Assembly: GCA_034666985.1 (NCBI GenBank)
Contig: JAXDKS010000024.1
Location: 62,001-126,000, forward strand
From: DATARR01 sp034666985
GTDB taxonomy: Bacteria > Acidobacteriota > Thermoanaerobaculia > Multivoradales > UBA5704
Direction: 5' to 3'
Length of the DNA: 64,000 nt
A program made the translations under genes and the position numbers. This document shows positions 52,578-62,113 of this stretch, piece by piece; the first letter of the stretch is position 1, and every line of letters starts with the position of its first letter. Below the pieces are notes generated by a model. That model was given only the letters and a program-made list of their open reading frames with translations, did not search any database and was not told where the DNA came from.

Positions 52578-54638
52578 TCACGGCACGATCCAGCCGCTCA
52601 CCGGCTCCAATCCACCCGGGGCCCCGGCCGCCAGCCGGACGACGGAGCTGCCCTTGGAGGCGAACCGCTGTCCGGGGCCGAGAGCCAGCGAGGGGAAGAC
52701 GCCCGGGCTCAGGGCGTTCTCCGTCTCCTCCTCGACGCTCTCGACGAAGAAGTCGCGGGAGAAATTCTCCACGATGTGGACGAGCGAGTGGTCGGTCACA
52801 GCGAGGGCGAACCAGGTGTTGAGCTGCAGCCGCTCATGGGTGGTTTCAATCCGCCGGGCGCGCATCCAGGCCCGGACCCGGTAGATCAGCGGCTCCTCGT
52901 GCCCGGGCGGAGCGAAGCGCCAGGTCAGCCGCACCTTCTCTCTCAGTCCGACAGGAAAGTCCGGCGCCGTCTCTCCCATCAGGCTGTAGGAAAGGACGAT
53001 CTGCCGCACCGGCGCGAGGGCGCCCGCGGCCGGCACGAGGGTCGCGGCATCCCCACTCCCCAGCCACAGCACGAGGGCCGCGGGCCGGGTCTCGCGGATC
53101 AGCCCTTGCCAGAAGGCGGGGGTCAGCGTGCGGCCGGTCGGGATCGCCCTGTCGTCCAGCCGCTTCCCCAAGGCTTCCCGCAGGGCCCGGGCGGGGATCC
53201 GCCCCGCGTCCACGTCCCGATAGACCTGGACGATCCGCCCCTCTGGAAGGGTTGCGGCAAGGGCCTGAGCTTCGACCGCCAAGCCTGGCGAAAGGTACAG
53301 CGACCATGCGCCCGGGGAGACGACCGGCAGATCGGTGTTGGGGAACAGGCAGGGCACCTCGGCCGACTCGCAGAACTCGTGGATTGGACGCCAGGAGCCC
53401 GTGCCGATCCCGGAGAGCACGGCGAACACCGGCTGTGCCTGATAGTACGCCGCGAGCTGAGCCGGCCAGGTCCGCGCCGGGCCGCGCAGCTCCCAGACGT
53501 GGAGCTGCCACTCGCGGTAGGAGCCGTAGAATTCATCCCGGTACCAGGGCGAGAAGCCGAGCCGCTGCGCCGAATGGTGGGTTTCGGCGTTCTTCCAGCG
53601 CACATAGCCCTCCAGGACGTCGAGCATGGCCTTGCGCCGGCCGGGGTCCACGCCGGCGGTGACCACGGTCGCGAAATGGATCACCTGCCCGTCCACTCCG
53701 GGTGACGGCGCCGCCCCGAGGCGCTCAAGATAGTCGGCGAGTTGCCTCACCTCTTCGTCGCTCAGCCGGTAGCGCGGCATCAGCGGATCGAGCTCCCGGC
53801 CCACGGGGTCCCTGCCCTGGCGCAGCGCAGCCGCCAGCGTCTCCCTCGTGTAGGCCGGCCGCAGCCGCGGGTCCCGCACCCGCTCGCCGTAGGGCTTGGG
53901 TTGCACCTCCTGGTAGAGGCTTCGGAACAGGTCGGCCCGGCGGAGCTGCCGCGGCTGGAACAGGGACGGCCCGGTCACCCGCGGCACGTAGACCCCGCCC
54001 TCGCTGGAGCCGAAGCCGCTGCGGCGATGGCAGGAGGCGCAGGCGGGCTGGGTCCCCTCGGCCGAAGCCAGGAGCCCCTCGCGATAGATCCTCTGGCCCA
54101 CCCGCCCGGCCAGCCGGCGGACTTCGGCCGCGAGCTCCGAGGGGGTGAGCGGACCGGCGAGCCGCACCCACGGCTCGCCCGGCGCCCTCCGCAGGAAGGT
54201 CAGCGGCTCGTGCTGCATCTTGTTGGGACGGTACGCGTCGAACGCCTTCTGGACGGCGGCCACGTCGTCGCGGCTGCCGGTCAGGAACCGCCATTGCGGT
54301 CCGGCCTTGAATCGCTGGGAGTACTCGCGCAGCCGCGCCGGCGTGTCGTACTCGGGATCGATCGAGATGGAGACCAGGCTCACCTCGTCGCCCAGCTCTT
54401 CCCGGGCGGCCGCGAGCGTGGCCGAGAGCGCCGGGCAGACCGAGGGACAGGTGGTGAAGATGAACTGGAGGACGACCGGGCCCGGGCGATTCAGCGCCAC
54501 GCTCAGCGGCATCCGAGCGCCGGTCGCATCGGTCAGCGTCACCTCGGGGGGCGTGTAGCGTGCGACGGAGCGGACGTACCGCGGCCCCGCCGCCCCGGTG
54601 AGCAGGAAGGCCAGGAGCAGGAGAAGGGGGCGGCGCAT
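52578..54638 (-). CDS. SCO - cytochrome c - periplasmic-binding fusion protein
   Basis: The 686-residue protein joins three modules. After a signal peptide the SCO/thioredoxin domain has FTTCPSVCPALS near residue 63 (copper-binding CxxxC) and VSISIDPEYDTP. A cytochrome c domain follows at about residue 195 (ACASCHRRSGFG; likely Met ligand in DPLMPRY). From about 310 a long domain (VFAVLSGIGTGSWRPIHEFC, VPCLFPNTDLP, ALVLWLGSGDAATL) resembles ABC-type periplasmic binding proteins. It belongs to the minus-strand copper operon behind the multicopper oxidase. The role may be copper or electron delivery; this combination is unfamiliar to me. Confidence 0.85.
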   Translation of the reverse strand: MRRPLLLLLAFLLTGAAGPRYVRSVARYTPPEVTLTDATGARMPLSVALNRPGPVVLQFIFTTCPSVCPALSATLAAAREELGDEVSLVSISIDPEYDTPARLREYSQRFKAGPQWRFLTGSRDDVAAVQKAFDAYRPNKMQHEPLTFLRRAPGEPWVRLAGPLTPSELAAEVRRLAGRVGQRIYREGLLASAEGTQPACASCHRRSGFGSSEGGVYVPRVTGPSLFQPRQLRRADLFRSLYQEVQPKPYGERVRDPRLRPAYTRETLAAALRQGRDPVGRELDPLMPRYRLSDEEVRQLADYLERLGAAPSPGVDGQVIHFATVVTAGVDPGRRKAMLDVLEGYVRWKNAETHHSAQRLGFSPWYRDEFYGSYREWQLHVWELRGPARTWPAQLAAYYQAQPVFAVLSGIGTGSWRPIHEFCESAEVPCLFPNTDLPVVSPGAWSLYLSPGLAVEAQALAATLPEGRIVQVYRDVDAGRIPARALREALGKRLDDRAIPTGRTLTPAFWQGLIRETRPAALVLWLGSGDAATLVPAAGALAPVRQIVLSYSLMGETAPDFPVGLREKVRLTWRFAPPGHEEPLIYRVRAWMRARRIETTHERLQLNTWFALAVTDHSLVHIVENFSRDFFVESVEEETENALSPGVFPSLALGPGQRFASKGSSVVRLAAGAPGGLEPVSGWIVP

Positions 54639-54655
54639 GGCTGATCGTAAAGCTC

Positions 54656-54702
54656 ATCGGACAGATCGGACCGATCGGTCGGATCTGTCGGATCGGTCGG
54701 AT
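54656..54702. repeat. Short intergenic palindromes, GACCGATCGGTC type
   Basis: Tandem GATCGG/CCGATC units lie between the two genes of the copper operon, with a perfect GACCGATCGGTC at 54669-54680. The same 12 bases occur at 533-544, between two genes at the other end of the window. Confidence 0.5.
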
Positions 54703-56648
54703 CAATGAATCGAGTAGATCGCCACGTCGTGGTGGAACGGATCGAACTGGTAGAACCGCAGCCGCCGCGAGGGATCGAAATTCAGCTCGATCTCCAGCTT
54801 GTGGACGCCGGGCGCCAGGCCGTTCGTCGGCGGCACGCAGACGAAGGGGTTGACCGGCCCGCCGACGGGAAGCCACCAGTAGTTGCGGCCGAAGGTGAAC
54901 CAGCAGCCGGAGCCGGCGACCTTGACCGACGACTTGAACTGGTTCTCCCAGCCGCGGTTCCCCCCGAAGTCGGCGATGGTGTACGAGTGCACGAAGTTGT
55001 CGCCGTTATAGACCGTCACCTTGAGCTTCTTGGGGCGCTGCTCCCAGGCGTCCCAGCGGCCCCAGGCGCCGTTGGTCAGCTCGCCGTAGGTGGAGTTGTT
55101 CACGTAGAGGAGCGTGACGTCCGAGTCCGGGTCCTTGAGGACGCCGGCCGGCAACTGGTTGCGGTTGAGCCAGTCGAAGTAGGCCGGGAGGGCCTTGTCG
55201 CGGACGAGCGCCGCCACGGCCTTGAAGTCCCCGCGGTCCGCCGCCGTCCGCGCCTCGCCCACGGCGTGCCACATCCGCTTCTCGGGTGCGAGGTCGCCGA
55301 TCTGCGCGATGGCGTAGAGCTTCTGTTTCTCACACTGCGCGGGCTCATCGCCAGGACGGCAGCGCACCTGCGTGCAGTTGGGGTTCTCCGGCAGGCAGAA
55401 GACCGCCTGCTCCAACTCGGGGAGGGTCTTGCCCTGGAAGTCCGCCGGGCAGGCCGGAGGAGTGTCGCAGGGAGGAGTCTTGCAGTAACTGATCTTCTTG
55501 CCGGCGTTCTCCATCACCTGGGCGCGCGGCGGGTGCATGCGCCAGCCCCAGGTGTAGACCAGGTTGAGGTATCCGGGAGGCGCCATCTTGATCTTGAACA
55601 CCGTCCGCGTGCCGTCCTCCATGTCGAAGAAGGTCTGGTCCATGCCGATCCCGGGTTTTTTGGTCGGCGGGTCGATATACATGACCAGGGGCGAGAAGTC
55701 GTCCCGGCCCCGGTTGAGGACGTCCACCGTGTAGGTGACCGTCCAGGGGACGTCCAGAGGCAGTTGCGTGCTCGGATCGTACAGTGGACTGAGATTGATG
55801 AAGGCGGTGTCCGACTCGATGCGCTCATCGAACCAGACCTGGTGGACGTCGACGTTGCCGCCGATGACGTTGCCTTTCAGATCCTTGATCGGCACGACCA
55901 CTTTTTCCTTCTCCGGGCCGGTGTAGTGCAGCAGGGGGAGGCCGCTGTAGGCGCGGCCCGGCACGGGGTTGCCCTCGAGGATGTCGATGGCGAGCCGGAG
56001 GTCGGCCTTGACCGCCTGGTCGTCGTACTTCTGCTCGAGGCGGTCGAGCCCGGTCTTCTCGTCGTCGCCCTGGGTCAGGCGCAGGATCTGGTCGAAGAGG
56101 GTGCGCAGGTCGTCCTCAGGGGAGGTCGGGTTGATCAGCGACACCACCGGGTCCCCCTCCTGCAGGTTGTAGGGGACGTCCGGCGTCGACGGCAGGGTGT
56201 TCGGAATCTCGGCGCCCGAGCTGTCGAAGGCGTTGGTGTAGATCGTGGGCAGGAAGTTGGTGCCCGGGAAGGTCTCGAAGTTGAAGGGATTGCTGGGCGG
56301 GAAGATCCCCTGGCCGGTGGTGACCACCGTCTTGCAGGCGCCGGGGCAGCCGGTCGTCGTCTGGTTCGAGGATTTTGGCCACGGCTGCGGATAGGGATGG
56401 CAGACGCCCGGCAGCTCCGGGTAGACGGGAGATTTCGCGTAGGGGCAGGGCAGATAGGTCCACGGCGCTCCCGTCGCCGGCGCGGCTTCCGGCTGGGGAG
56501 AGGGCACCTGCATCTCCAGTTGCGGCGCGATGAACCGGCGCCTGGGAGGCTCGGCTGGCGCAGCTGGCGCAGATTGCTGCGCGCGGATCGCGAGCGTCCC
56601 GGTCACCGCCAGCGCGCCGAGCGCGACGAGGCAGGACCGCTTCATCAC
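54702..56648 (-). CDS. Secreted protein of unknown function in the copper operon
   Basis: A 648-residue protein with a signal peptide (SCLVALGALAVTGTLAIRA). The mature part has an N-terminal Cys/Pro-rich segment (YLPCPYAKS, PGVCHPYPQPWP, GCPGACKTVV), a beta-rich centre (WTVTYTVDVLNRGRDDFSPL), a Cys cluster near residue 380-450 (YCKTPPCDTPPACP, NCTQVRCRPGDEPAQC) and an aromatic C-terminal domain (GCWFTFGRNYWWLPVGG). No family is recognised. It overlaps the SCO-like gene by four bases (ATGTGATGA), so it is part of the multicopper oxidase operon. Confidence 0.75.
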   Translation of the reverse strand: MMKRSCLVALGALAVTGTLAIRAQQSAPAAPAEPPRRRFIAPQLEMQVPSPQPEAAPATGAPWTYLPCPYAKSPVYPELPGVCHPYPQPWPKSSNQTTTGCPGACKTVVTTGQGIFPPSNPFNFETFPGTNFLPTIYTNAFDSSGAEIPNTLPSTPDVPYNLQEGDPVVSLINPTSPEDDLRTLFDQILRLTQGDDEKTGLDRLEQKYDDQAVKADLRLAIDILEGNPVPGRAYSGLPLLHYTGPEKEKVVVPIKDLKGNVIGGNVDVHQVWFDERIESDTAFINLSPLYDPSTQLPLDVPWTVTYTVDVLNRGRDDFSPLVMYIDPPTKKPGIGMDQTFFDMEDGTRTVFKIKMAPPGYLNLVYTWGWRMHPPRAQVMENAGKKISYCKTPPCDTPPACPADFQGKTLPELEQAVFCLPENPNCTQVRCRPGDEPAQCEKQKLYAIAQIGDLAPEKRMWHAVGEARTAADRGDFKAVAALVRDKALPAYFDWLNRNQLPAGVLKDPDSDVTLLYVNNSTYGELTNGAWGRWDAWEQRPKKLKVTVYNGDNFVHSYTIADFGGNRGWENQFKSSVKVAGSGCWFTFGRNYWWLPVGGPVNPFVCVPPTNGLAPGVHKLEIELNFDPSRRLRFYQFDPFHHDVAIYSIH

Positions 56649-57316
56649 ATCCTCCCTTCACTGCGCAGATAGGTGTCCGGCGACGGGCCTCCGCGGCGGG
56701 GCGGACCCGCGGCGGGCTGGCGCGCCTCGACCCAGGAGAGGCGGCGGACGATCCACTCCGGAGAGCTGCATGCCGGCACCGATCCCCACAGCCCCACGGC
56801 AGCGTTGCCGTAGCGCAGCATCGCCAGGGCGCAGTCCTCCTCGGACCCGTGCCGGTGGCCGCCGCTCTGGCCGCTCTGGGAAAAGAGCCGCGCCTTGAGG
56901 TCCAGCAGAGCCGCAGTCTCGCCGGTGAGGAAGCTCCATCCGGGGCCGGCGCCATGCCGCACGGCGAAGTCGCGCAAGGCGTGGACCGTGTCGCGCTCGG
57001 GATCGACTGTGAGCGAATAGAAGAAGACATCGCGGCCGAGACGGCCGGCGAGCAGCGGCTGCACGCGGGCGAGGCTCTCGGCCGTCCGGTACTGGGGCTC
57101 GGTGGCGATCGACATGCAGTGGAGGACGACCGTGCGGCCTGCCACCAGGTCGTCGTAGAACAGCGCCTTCGCGCCCTGGTGGGTGATCACCACGTGGTTG
57201 GGGATCTCGGAGGCGTTGGGACCGCGGGCGGGCCGCTCGCAGTCCGCCTCCATCCCCAGGGCGATCGCGGGCAGGGCCGCGGCGCCGGCCGCCAGGAGCT
57301 CTCGTCGGTCCTTCAT
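56645..57316 (-). CDS. SCO-like protein with a degenerate copper site
   Basis: A twin-arginine-like N terminus (MKDRRELLAAGAAALPAIAL) leads into a thioredoxin-fold SCO domain (TVVLHCMSIATEPQY, FFYSLTVDPERDTVHALRDF, WSFLTGETAALLDLKARLF). The CxxxC copper motif is reduced to Cys then Ala (HCMSIA), so copper binding as in Sco1 is doubtful. The start at 57316 has GGGAG upstream; an ATG at 57340 next to the multicopper oxidase stop is an alternative. It follows the oxidase and overlaps the next gene. Confidence 0.8.
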   Translation of the reverse strand: MKDRRELLAAGAAALPAIALGMEADCERPARGPNASEIPNHVVITHQGAKALFYDDLVAGRTVVLHCMSIATEPQYRTAESLARVQPLLAGRLGRDVFFYSLTVDPERDTVHALRDFAVRHGAGPGWSFLTGETAALLDLKARLFSQSGQSGGHRHGSEEDCALAMLRYGNAAVGLWGSVPACSSPEWIVRRLSWVEARQPAAGPPRRGGPSPDTYLRSEGRM

Positions 57317-57343
57317 GGTCTTGTCTCCCTTGTCGTCCATGGC

Positions 57344-59287
57344 CTAGTCCTCCAGGGGCGGTACCGGCGGCGGCGACGGGCCGTCGTTGATCGTCGGGCT
57401 CGCCGGCCGGATCTCCACGTGCGGCGGCGAATCGGGCGGCGGCGTGTAGACCGCGTCGGCGGAGCGCGGCTGGTCGAAGCCCTTGCCCGGCTCCACGATG
57501 TCCCAGCGGATCATCATGGCGTGGTCCTCGTGGACGACGTTGTGGCAGTGCATGACGTACTTGCCGAGGAAGTCGGGCCAGCGCATGTAGACCTTGAGCT
57601 CGTCGCTGGGCAGCAGGATCGCCACGTCGCGCCGCCGGCCGCCCATGAAGCTGTCGACCGGCGAGCGCGTGCCCCGGCCCAGGATCGGCTCGAGGTCGAG
57701 GTCCCGGCCGCGGGGGTCCCGGCCGCCGATGTCCTGGATGTAGTCCTCCCGGTAGGGCCGGCCGTTGATCGCCAGGAACAGGAACTCCACGAAGTGGCTG
57801 TGGATGGGGTGCGACCAGTTGCGCCCGCCGTTGCGGAAGGTCCAGATCTCGGCGCTCCCCTGGTCGATGCCAGCGTCGACGCGGTTGGGGTCCATGACGC
57901 GGTTGTTGATGGTCCACAGCCCCCCCTCGTAGTCGAACGTCCACACCCGCTCGCGCTTGACCGCCGAGAGGTCGATGCGCGGCCAGGGGCGGAACTGGTC
58001 GGGGATGCGGCTGTTGTCGGGCGCCGTCAGCGGCACCACGTCGAAGCGCAGGAGGTTGGTCGCCGGATCGTCGAAGTCGAGATAGGCGCCGGTGGGCCCC
58101 GCGCCGTTGAGCTGCTGCAGCAGATTGTGAAGGTAGACGTGGTCGCCGGGCTTGTAGGCCGAGAAGTCGAGGATCACGTCGACCCGCTGGCCCACGCCCA
58201 GGAAGATGCTCTCCGTCTCGACCGGCTCGGGCAGGAAGTTGCCGTCGCCCGTGATGGCCGTGAACCGCGGGTACTGGAGGCGCCGGCTCTCGGTGCGCGA
58301 GGAGCGCAGGAACAGCTCGTAGAAGCGCGACGGGCCGCCGTCGAGGAGGCGGAACCGGTACTTGCGCGGCTCGACGCTGAAACGTGGGGTGATCCGGCGG
58401 TTGACGGTCATGCGGTCGCCCAGCATGCCGTCCGTGTTCCAGGCGTCGAACACCACCTGCGCGCCGCCGTCGACCGCCGCGAACCGGATGTCCTGGAGGA
58501 TCAGGGGGATGTCGTACTTCGGGAAGCTCGGCAGATGCCAGCCGGTGTTCTCGTCGCCCGTGTCGTCCTCGTCGAACAGGCAGTAGAAGCCGGCCAGCCC
58601 GGCGTAGACGTTGGCGGCCGTGAAGTCGAGGCGGTGGTCGTGATACCAGAGGGTCGTGAGCTTCTGGAGAGGGTCGTGACCGGCGGGGAAGTTGGCGTAG
58701 TGGTGATCCCAGAACTCGCCGGAATCGATCCAGTCGACGGGATTGCCGTCGCTCTCGGACGCCGTGTGGGCGTTGTGGAGATGGCTCGTGGTCGACGGGA
58801 GGCCAAAGCGGACCTTGGCGTGCCCGACCGGCGGCAGCTCGTTGGTGCGGCGGACGAGGACCGGCTCGCCGTAGCGGGCCTGGTAGGTGGGTCCCGGCGT
58901 GCTGGGCAGGAAGCTCCCCGCCTGGAAGCCCCAGGAGTAGCTGCCCTTGTCGTAGGGCGGGTCCGGATGGTACTGCCAGATGAATTCCTGCTCGCGGATC
59001 TCGTAGAGCTTCCGCGGCAGGAACTCCCCATAGCGCTGGTGGGCGCGCGGATCGGGCGGCGGCACGAGTTGCGGCACCGGCGGCATCACCGGCGGCACGA
59101 ACAGCTCGGCCATCCACGGCCGCGCCTCAGGGCTGGGCGGCTGATCGTTGATCTGCCGCGGCCGGTCGTCCGGCGGGCAGAGGAACTTCACCAGCTCTTT
59201 GCGCTGGGCCAGCGCCTGCCGGGCGGTGAGGAGGCCCGCTCCCCCGGCCACCAGCCCGAGCTTCAAGACGTCCCGTCGCGTCGCCAT
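57344..59287 (-). CDS. Multicopper oxidase with Tat signal
   Basis: A 647-residue laccase-like oxidase. The signal peptide is MATRRDVLKLGLVAGGAGLL. All four copper motifs are present: TSHLHNAHTAS (about 180), TLWYHDHRLDFTAAN (HxH, about 225), SHPIHSHFVEFL (HPxHxH, about 500) and VMHCHNVVHEDHAMM (HCHx3Hx4M, about 580). These give type 1, 2 and 3 copper sites with a Met axial ligand. The form resembles CotA/bilirubin oxidase. The start at 59287 has GGGAGGAACG upstream. It is the first gene of the copper/redox operon. Confidence 0.93.
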   Translation of the reverse strand: MATRRDVLKLGLVAGGAGLLTARQALAQRKELVKFLCPPDDRPRQINDQPPSPEARPWMAELFVPPVMPPVPQLVPPPDPRAHQRYGEFLPRKLYEIREQEFIWQYHPDPPYDKGSYSWGFQAGSFLPSTPGPTYQARYGEPVLVRRTNELPPVGHAKVRFGLPSTTSHLHNAHTASESDGNPVDWIDSGEFWDHHYANFPAGHDPLQKLTTLWYHDHRLDFTAANVYAGLAGFYCLFDEDDTGDENTGWHLPSFPKYDIPLILQDIRFAAVDGGAQVVFDAWNTDGMLGDRMTVNRRITPRFSVEPRKYRFRLLDGGPSRFYELFLRSSRTESRRLQYPRFTAITGDGNFLPEPVETESIFLGVGQRVDVILDFSAYKPGDHVYLHNLLQQLNGAGPTGAYLDFDDPATNLLRFDVVPLTAPDNSRIPDQFRPWPRIDLSAVKRERVWTFDYEGGLWTINNRVMDPNRVDAGIDQGSAEIWTFRNGGRNWSHPIHSHFVEFLFLAINGRPYREDYIQDIGGRDPRGRDLDLEPILGRGTRSPVDSFMGGRRRDVAILLPSDELKVYMRWPDFLGKYVMHCHNVVHEDHAMMIRWDIVEPGKGFDQPRSADAVYTPPPDSPPHVEIRPASPTINDGPSPPPVPPLED

Positions 59288-59477
59288 CGCGTTCCTCCCG
59301 CAGGTCGCCCGGACACACACCAGGCCCGTCAAGGGTGAGACTGAGGTCAGCCAGGATTCAATCCGGACGATTCTGGGTTGGCACCCTAAAGGAGACCGGG
59401 CGGCCGATCAAGATCCTTCCTGGATCAGAAAGGTACTGACTCGCCGGGTGGCAGGAGTTGCAGAAAGGCCGAAGCTC

Positions 59478-60212
59478 TTACCCCAGCCGCACCCCGGGAT
59501 ACACCGCCACCTCCGAGCCGTCCGCCAGGAAGGCCGACGAGGGCTCGGCCAGGAGAGGATTGCCGAACGGCTTTCCGTAGAGGGCGGCGACGTCGCAGTC
59601 GAGCACGGGACGCTGGAGGGGCCACACCCGCCAGCGCGGATGCTCCACCCGGTACTCGGCGCTGCCTCCCCCTCGCAACGAGGAGTACCCCCAGTAGTGC
59701 TCGGTGATGAATTCCTCTTCCGAGCCCGGCTCGGCCTCCTGAGGCGTGCCGGCTACCACCGCGCCGATGCCGCACCAGCGCCCGCGGTGCCGCCAGCCGT
59801 ACGTCACGTGCAGGCCGCCCCGGGCCGGATCGCCGGTGATCGAGTGGCGCATGGGCAGGGCCACGTACTTCTCGCCGTAGAGGAGGCGGGCCGTGGCCGC
59901 GATGGCCAGCCGCGGCACGATCTCCTTGACGAAGACCACCCCCCGGCGCCAGCCCTCCTCCGCCCGGCGCCGGACGTAGAAGCGGAGGTTGACCTCCTCG
60001 AAGTTGCGGTGCCCGGGGATGGCCATCCCCCGCACCCGGGTGTCCAGGAAGAGGAAGCCCACCACGCTGACGAAGGTCTTCCCCTGCCACGAATCCAGCT
60101 CGGTGCCTTGGGGAACCAGGGGCTCGAGGATCTCCGACGGCACCTCGTAGTTGAGCATGGCGAGATACCGCCAGCGGGCGGTGAGGAAGGGACGGATCGC
60201 AGGGGAGCTCAC
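59478..60212 (-). CDS. DUF2071 (YqjF-like) family protein
   Basis: A 244-residue protein with FLTARWRYLAMLNYEVPSEI at the N terminus, then LEPLVPQGTELDSWQGKTFV, VNLRFYVRR and a C-terminal WPLQRPVLDCDVAALYG. This is the DUF2071 pattern; function is unknown. It starts nine bases after aceK and is probably co-transcribed. No signal peptide. Confidence 0.85.
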   Translation of the reverse strand: MSSPAIRPFLTARWRYLAMLNYEVPSEILEPLVPQGTELDSWQGKTFVSVVGFLFLDTRVRGMAIPGHRNFEEVNLRFYVRRRAEEGWRRGVVFVKEIVPRLAIAATARLLYGEKYVALPMRHSITGDPARGGLHVTYGWRHRGRWCGIGAVVAGTPQEAEPGSEEEFITEHYWGYSSLRGGGSAEYRVEHPRWRVWPLQRPVLDCDVAALYGKPFGNPLLAEPSSAFLADGSEVAVYPGVRLG

Positions 60213-60221
60213 CCCGGAATC

Positions 60222-61943
60222 CTATCCCTCTCGCAGCCGGCGGACATGGGGATAGGGGAAGAAGGAGGGGACCTCGCCCCGCCGGTGGCGCTCCTGGAAA
60301 TCCTGCCAGAGCTCGACGCCGAAGAGATCCCCGTGCTCGCGCAGGAAGGCGTCGCGCAACCGGCCCTGAAGGCCCAGGAAGGTGCGCATCTCCTCGGGGA
60401 AGACGTCGTTCTCCCCCACCGTGTACCAGGGCTCGGAAGCCATCTCCTCCTGGTCGTCCCGCGACGGCGGGATCTCCCGAAAGACGACGTCGGTGAGCGC
60501 CGACAGCTCGTCGTAGTCGTAGGAGAGGACGCGGCCGTGGCGGGTGACGCCGAAGTTCTTGAGCAGCACGTCGCCCGGGAAGACGTTGGCGGCGGCGAGC
60601 TCCTTGAGGCACCGCCCCCAGTCGAGGACGGCGGCCTCGGCCCGCTCCTCGTCCATCTCGCGGAGGAAGAGGTCGAGCGGCACCACCTTGCGCTCCACGT
60701 AGCAATGGCGGATGGTCACCCAGTCCCCCTCGGCGGAGAGGGTGCGCCCGGCCACCTTCAGGAGCTTCTCCAGCAGCTCAGGGGCGAAGCGGGCGCGGGG
60801 GATCCTCAGGTGCTCGAATTCCTGGAAGCCCACCAGGCGCCCGACGCGGTCGTGGAGCTGGACCTGGCGGTACTTCTCCATCACCCGCTCGCGGGTGGTG
60901 TTCTTCTGCGCCGGGAAGGCATCCTTGATGATCTTGAACACCCACTCGTAAGAGGGGAGGTTGAACACTTCCATGACCAGCCCCGGCTGGCCGCGGGCGT
61001 CGACGAACTGCTCGTCGGTGCTCCCGATGTGGGCCATCAGGTCGCGGTAGAATTCGGTCTTGCCGTGGTTCTTATAACCGAGGGAGATGTAGAGCTCGGC
61101 GATGCGCTTCCTGGGCAGGATCGACTTGAGGAAGCCGATGACCTCCCGCGGGCTCGCCACGTCGACGTGGAAGTACCAGCGGGCGAAGCTGAACACGATG
61201 CTGGCCTCGTCCTCGGTGCAGAGGGCGGCGTCGACGGCGAGCCCGCCGGCGTCGTGGACGATGGCGAGGAGCATGGGCAGGACCCGCTGCCCCAGCCGGG
61301 CCCGGCCCACGACGTAGGCCCCCTTGTTGCGGAAGAAGACGGGGCGCAGCACGTCGACCGCCTCGATGGCGGGCGAGCCGAAGGCCGCGACCACCCCCTC
61401 CTGGAAGCGCTCGGCGGCGAGGGCCGCATCGCCCGCGAGGTCGCGGAAGGGGACGCGGAAGCCGGCGTCCTCCAGGATGCGGCGCACCACGGCGGCGTCG
61501 ATACGGCGCACGGCGTACATGCGGGCGTTCGCCATCTCCCAGCCGTAGAACGGCGGCGGGAGCTCGTCCGCCACGTAGTCGATGGCCGGGTCGACTCCGG
61601 CATGGGGGAAGATCCTGCGGGTCAGGGAGTTGAAGAACGACTGGGCGATCTCGAAGTCGTCGCGCCCGAGAATCCGGCGGGTGTACTCGGCTTTGAGCGC
61701 GGCCCAGGTCTCGGGGCCGGCAATCGACTCGCCGAGCTGCCCCGAGAGCACCGCCACCGTCTCCTGGGTGCTCCGCACCGGCAACTCGAGCCGCTCCAGA
61801 GTGGCCTGATGGATACCTTGCCAGTCCCGAGCCTCGAAGAGACGCCGCACCCGGCGGGTGGTCTCCAGCAGCCGGCGCTGATGCTCCTCCAGGGCCTCGT
61901 GGATGGATTCGGCCGCGCGGGCGGCGGAGGACTGGAGGTTCAT
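60222..61943 (-). CDS. aceK: Isocitrate dehydrogenase kinase/phosphatase AceK
   Basis: AceK reversibly phosphorylates isocitrate dehydrogenase, controlling flow into the glyoxylate shunt. Family landmarks are EYTRRILGRDDFEIAQSFFN in the regulatory domain, then SFARWYFHVDVASPREVIGF, VMEVFNLPSYEWVFKIIKD, FPAQKNTTRERVMEKYRQV and FGVTRHGRVLSYDYDEL (catalytic loop). The length fits. Two ATG codons, 61958 and 61943, are close; neither has a clear ribosome-binding site, and the later is chosen. Its promoter must lie in the left arm of the transposase-linked repeat at 61971-62086. Confidence 0.95.
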   Translation of the reverse strand: MNLQSSAARAAESIHEALEEHQRRLLETTRRVRRLFEARDWQGIHQATLERLELPVRSTQETVAVLSGQLGESIAGPETWAALKAEYTRRILGRDDFEIAQSFFNSLTRRIFPHAGVDPAIDYVADELPPPFYGWEMANARMYAVRRIDAAVVRRILEDAGFRVPFRDLAGDAALAAERFQEGVVAAFGSPAIEAVDVLRPVFFRNKGAYVVGRARLGQRVLPMLLAIVHDAGGLAVDAALCTEDEASIVFSFARWYFHVDVASPREVIGFLKSILPRKRIAELYISLGYKNHGKTEFYRDLMAHIGSTDEQFVDARGQPGLVMEVFNLPSYEWVFKIIKDAFPAQKNTTRERVMEKYRQVQLHDRVGRLVGFQEFEHLRIPRARFAPELLEKLLKVAGRTLSAEGDWVTIRHCYVERKVVPLDLFLREMDEERAEAAVLDWGRCLKELAAANVFPGDVLLKNFGVTRHGRVLSYDYDELSALTDVVFREIPPSRDDQEEMASEPWYTVGENDVFPEEMRTFLGLQGRLRDAFLREHGDLFGVELWQDFQERHRRGEVPSFFPYPHVRRLREG

Positions 61944-61970
61944 GGCGGGATGGTACATCGGGGCGGGAAA

Positions 61971-62086
61971 CGACGGTGGCCTGCGAACAAGAGACGGCCC
62001 GACGTCCCCGTGGTAGACGAGAGGGTGTTGTATCGGGTCTGGGCCGTCTCTACGGGACGGTATCGTGTTGGCGGTGGGTAGCGATT
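61971..62086. repeat. Left REP arm of the RAYT unit
   Basis: Begins CGACGGTGGCCTGCG and ends GGTGGGTAGCGATT; inverted partner of 62633-62749. Confidence 0.88.
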
Positions 62087-62113
62087 CCTGGTGTGGGGGC
62101 AGCTCCTGGTTTA

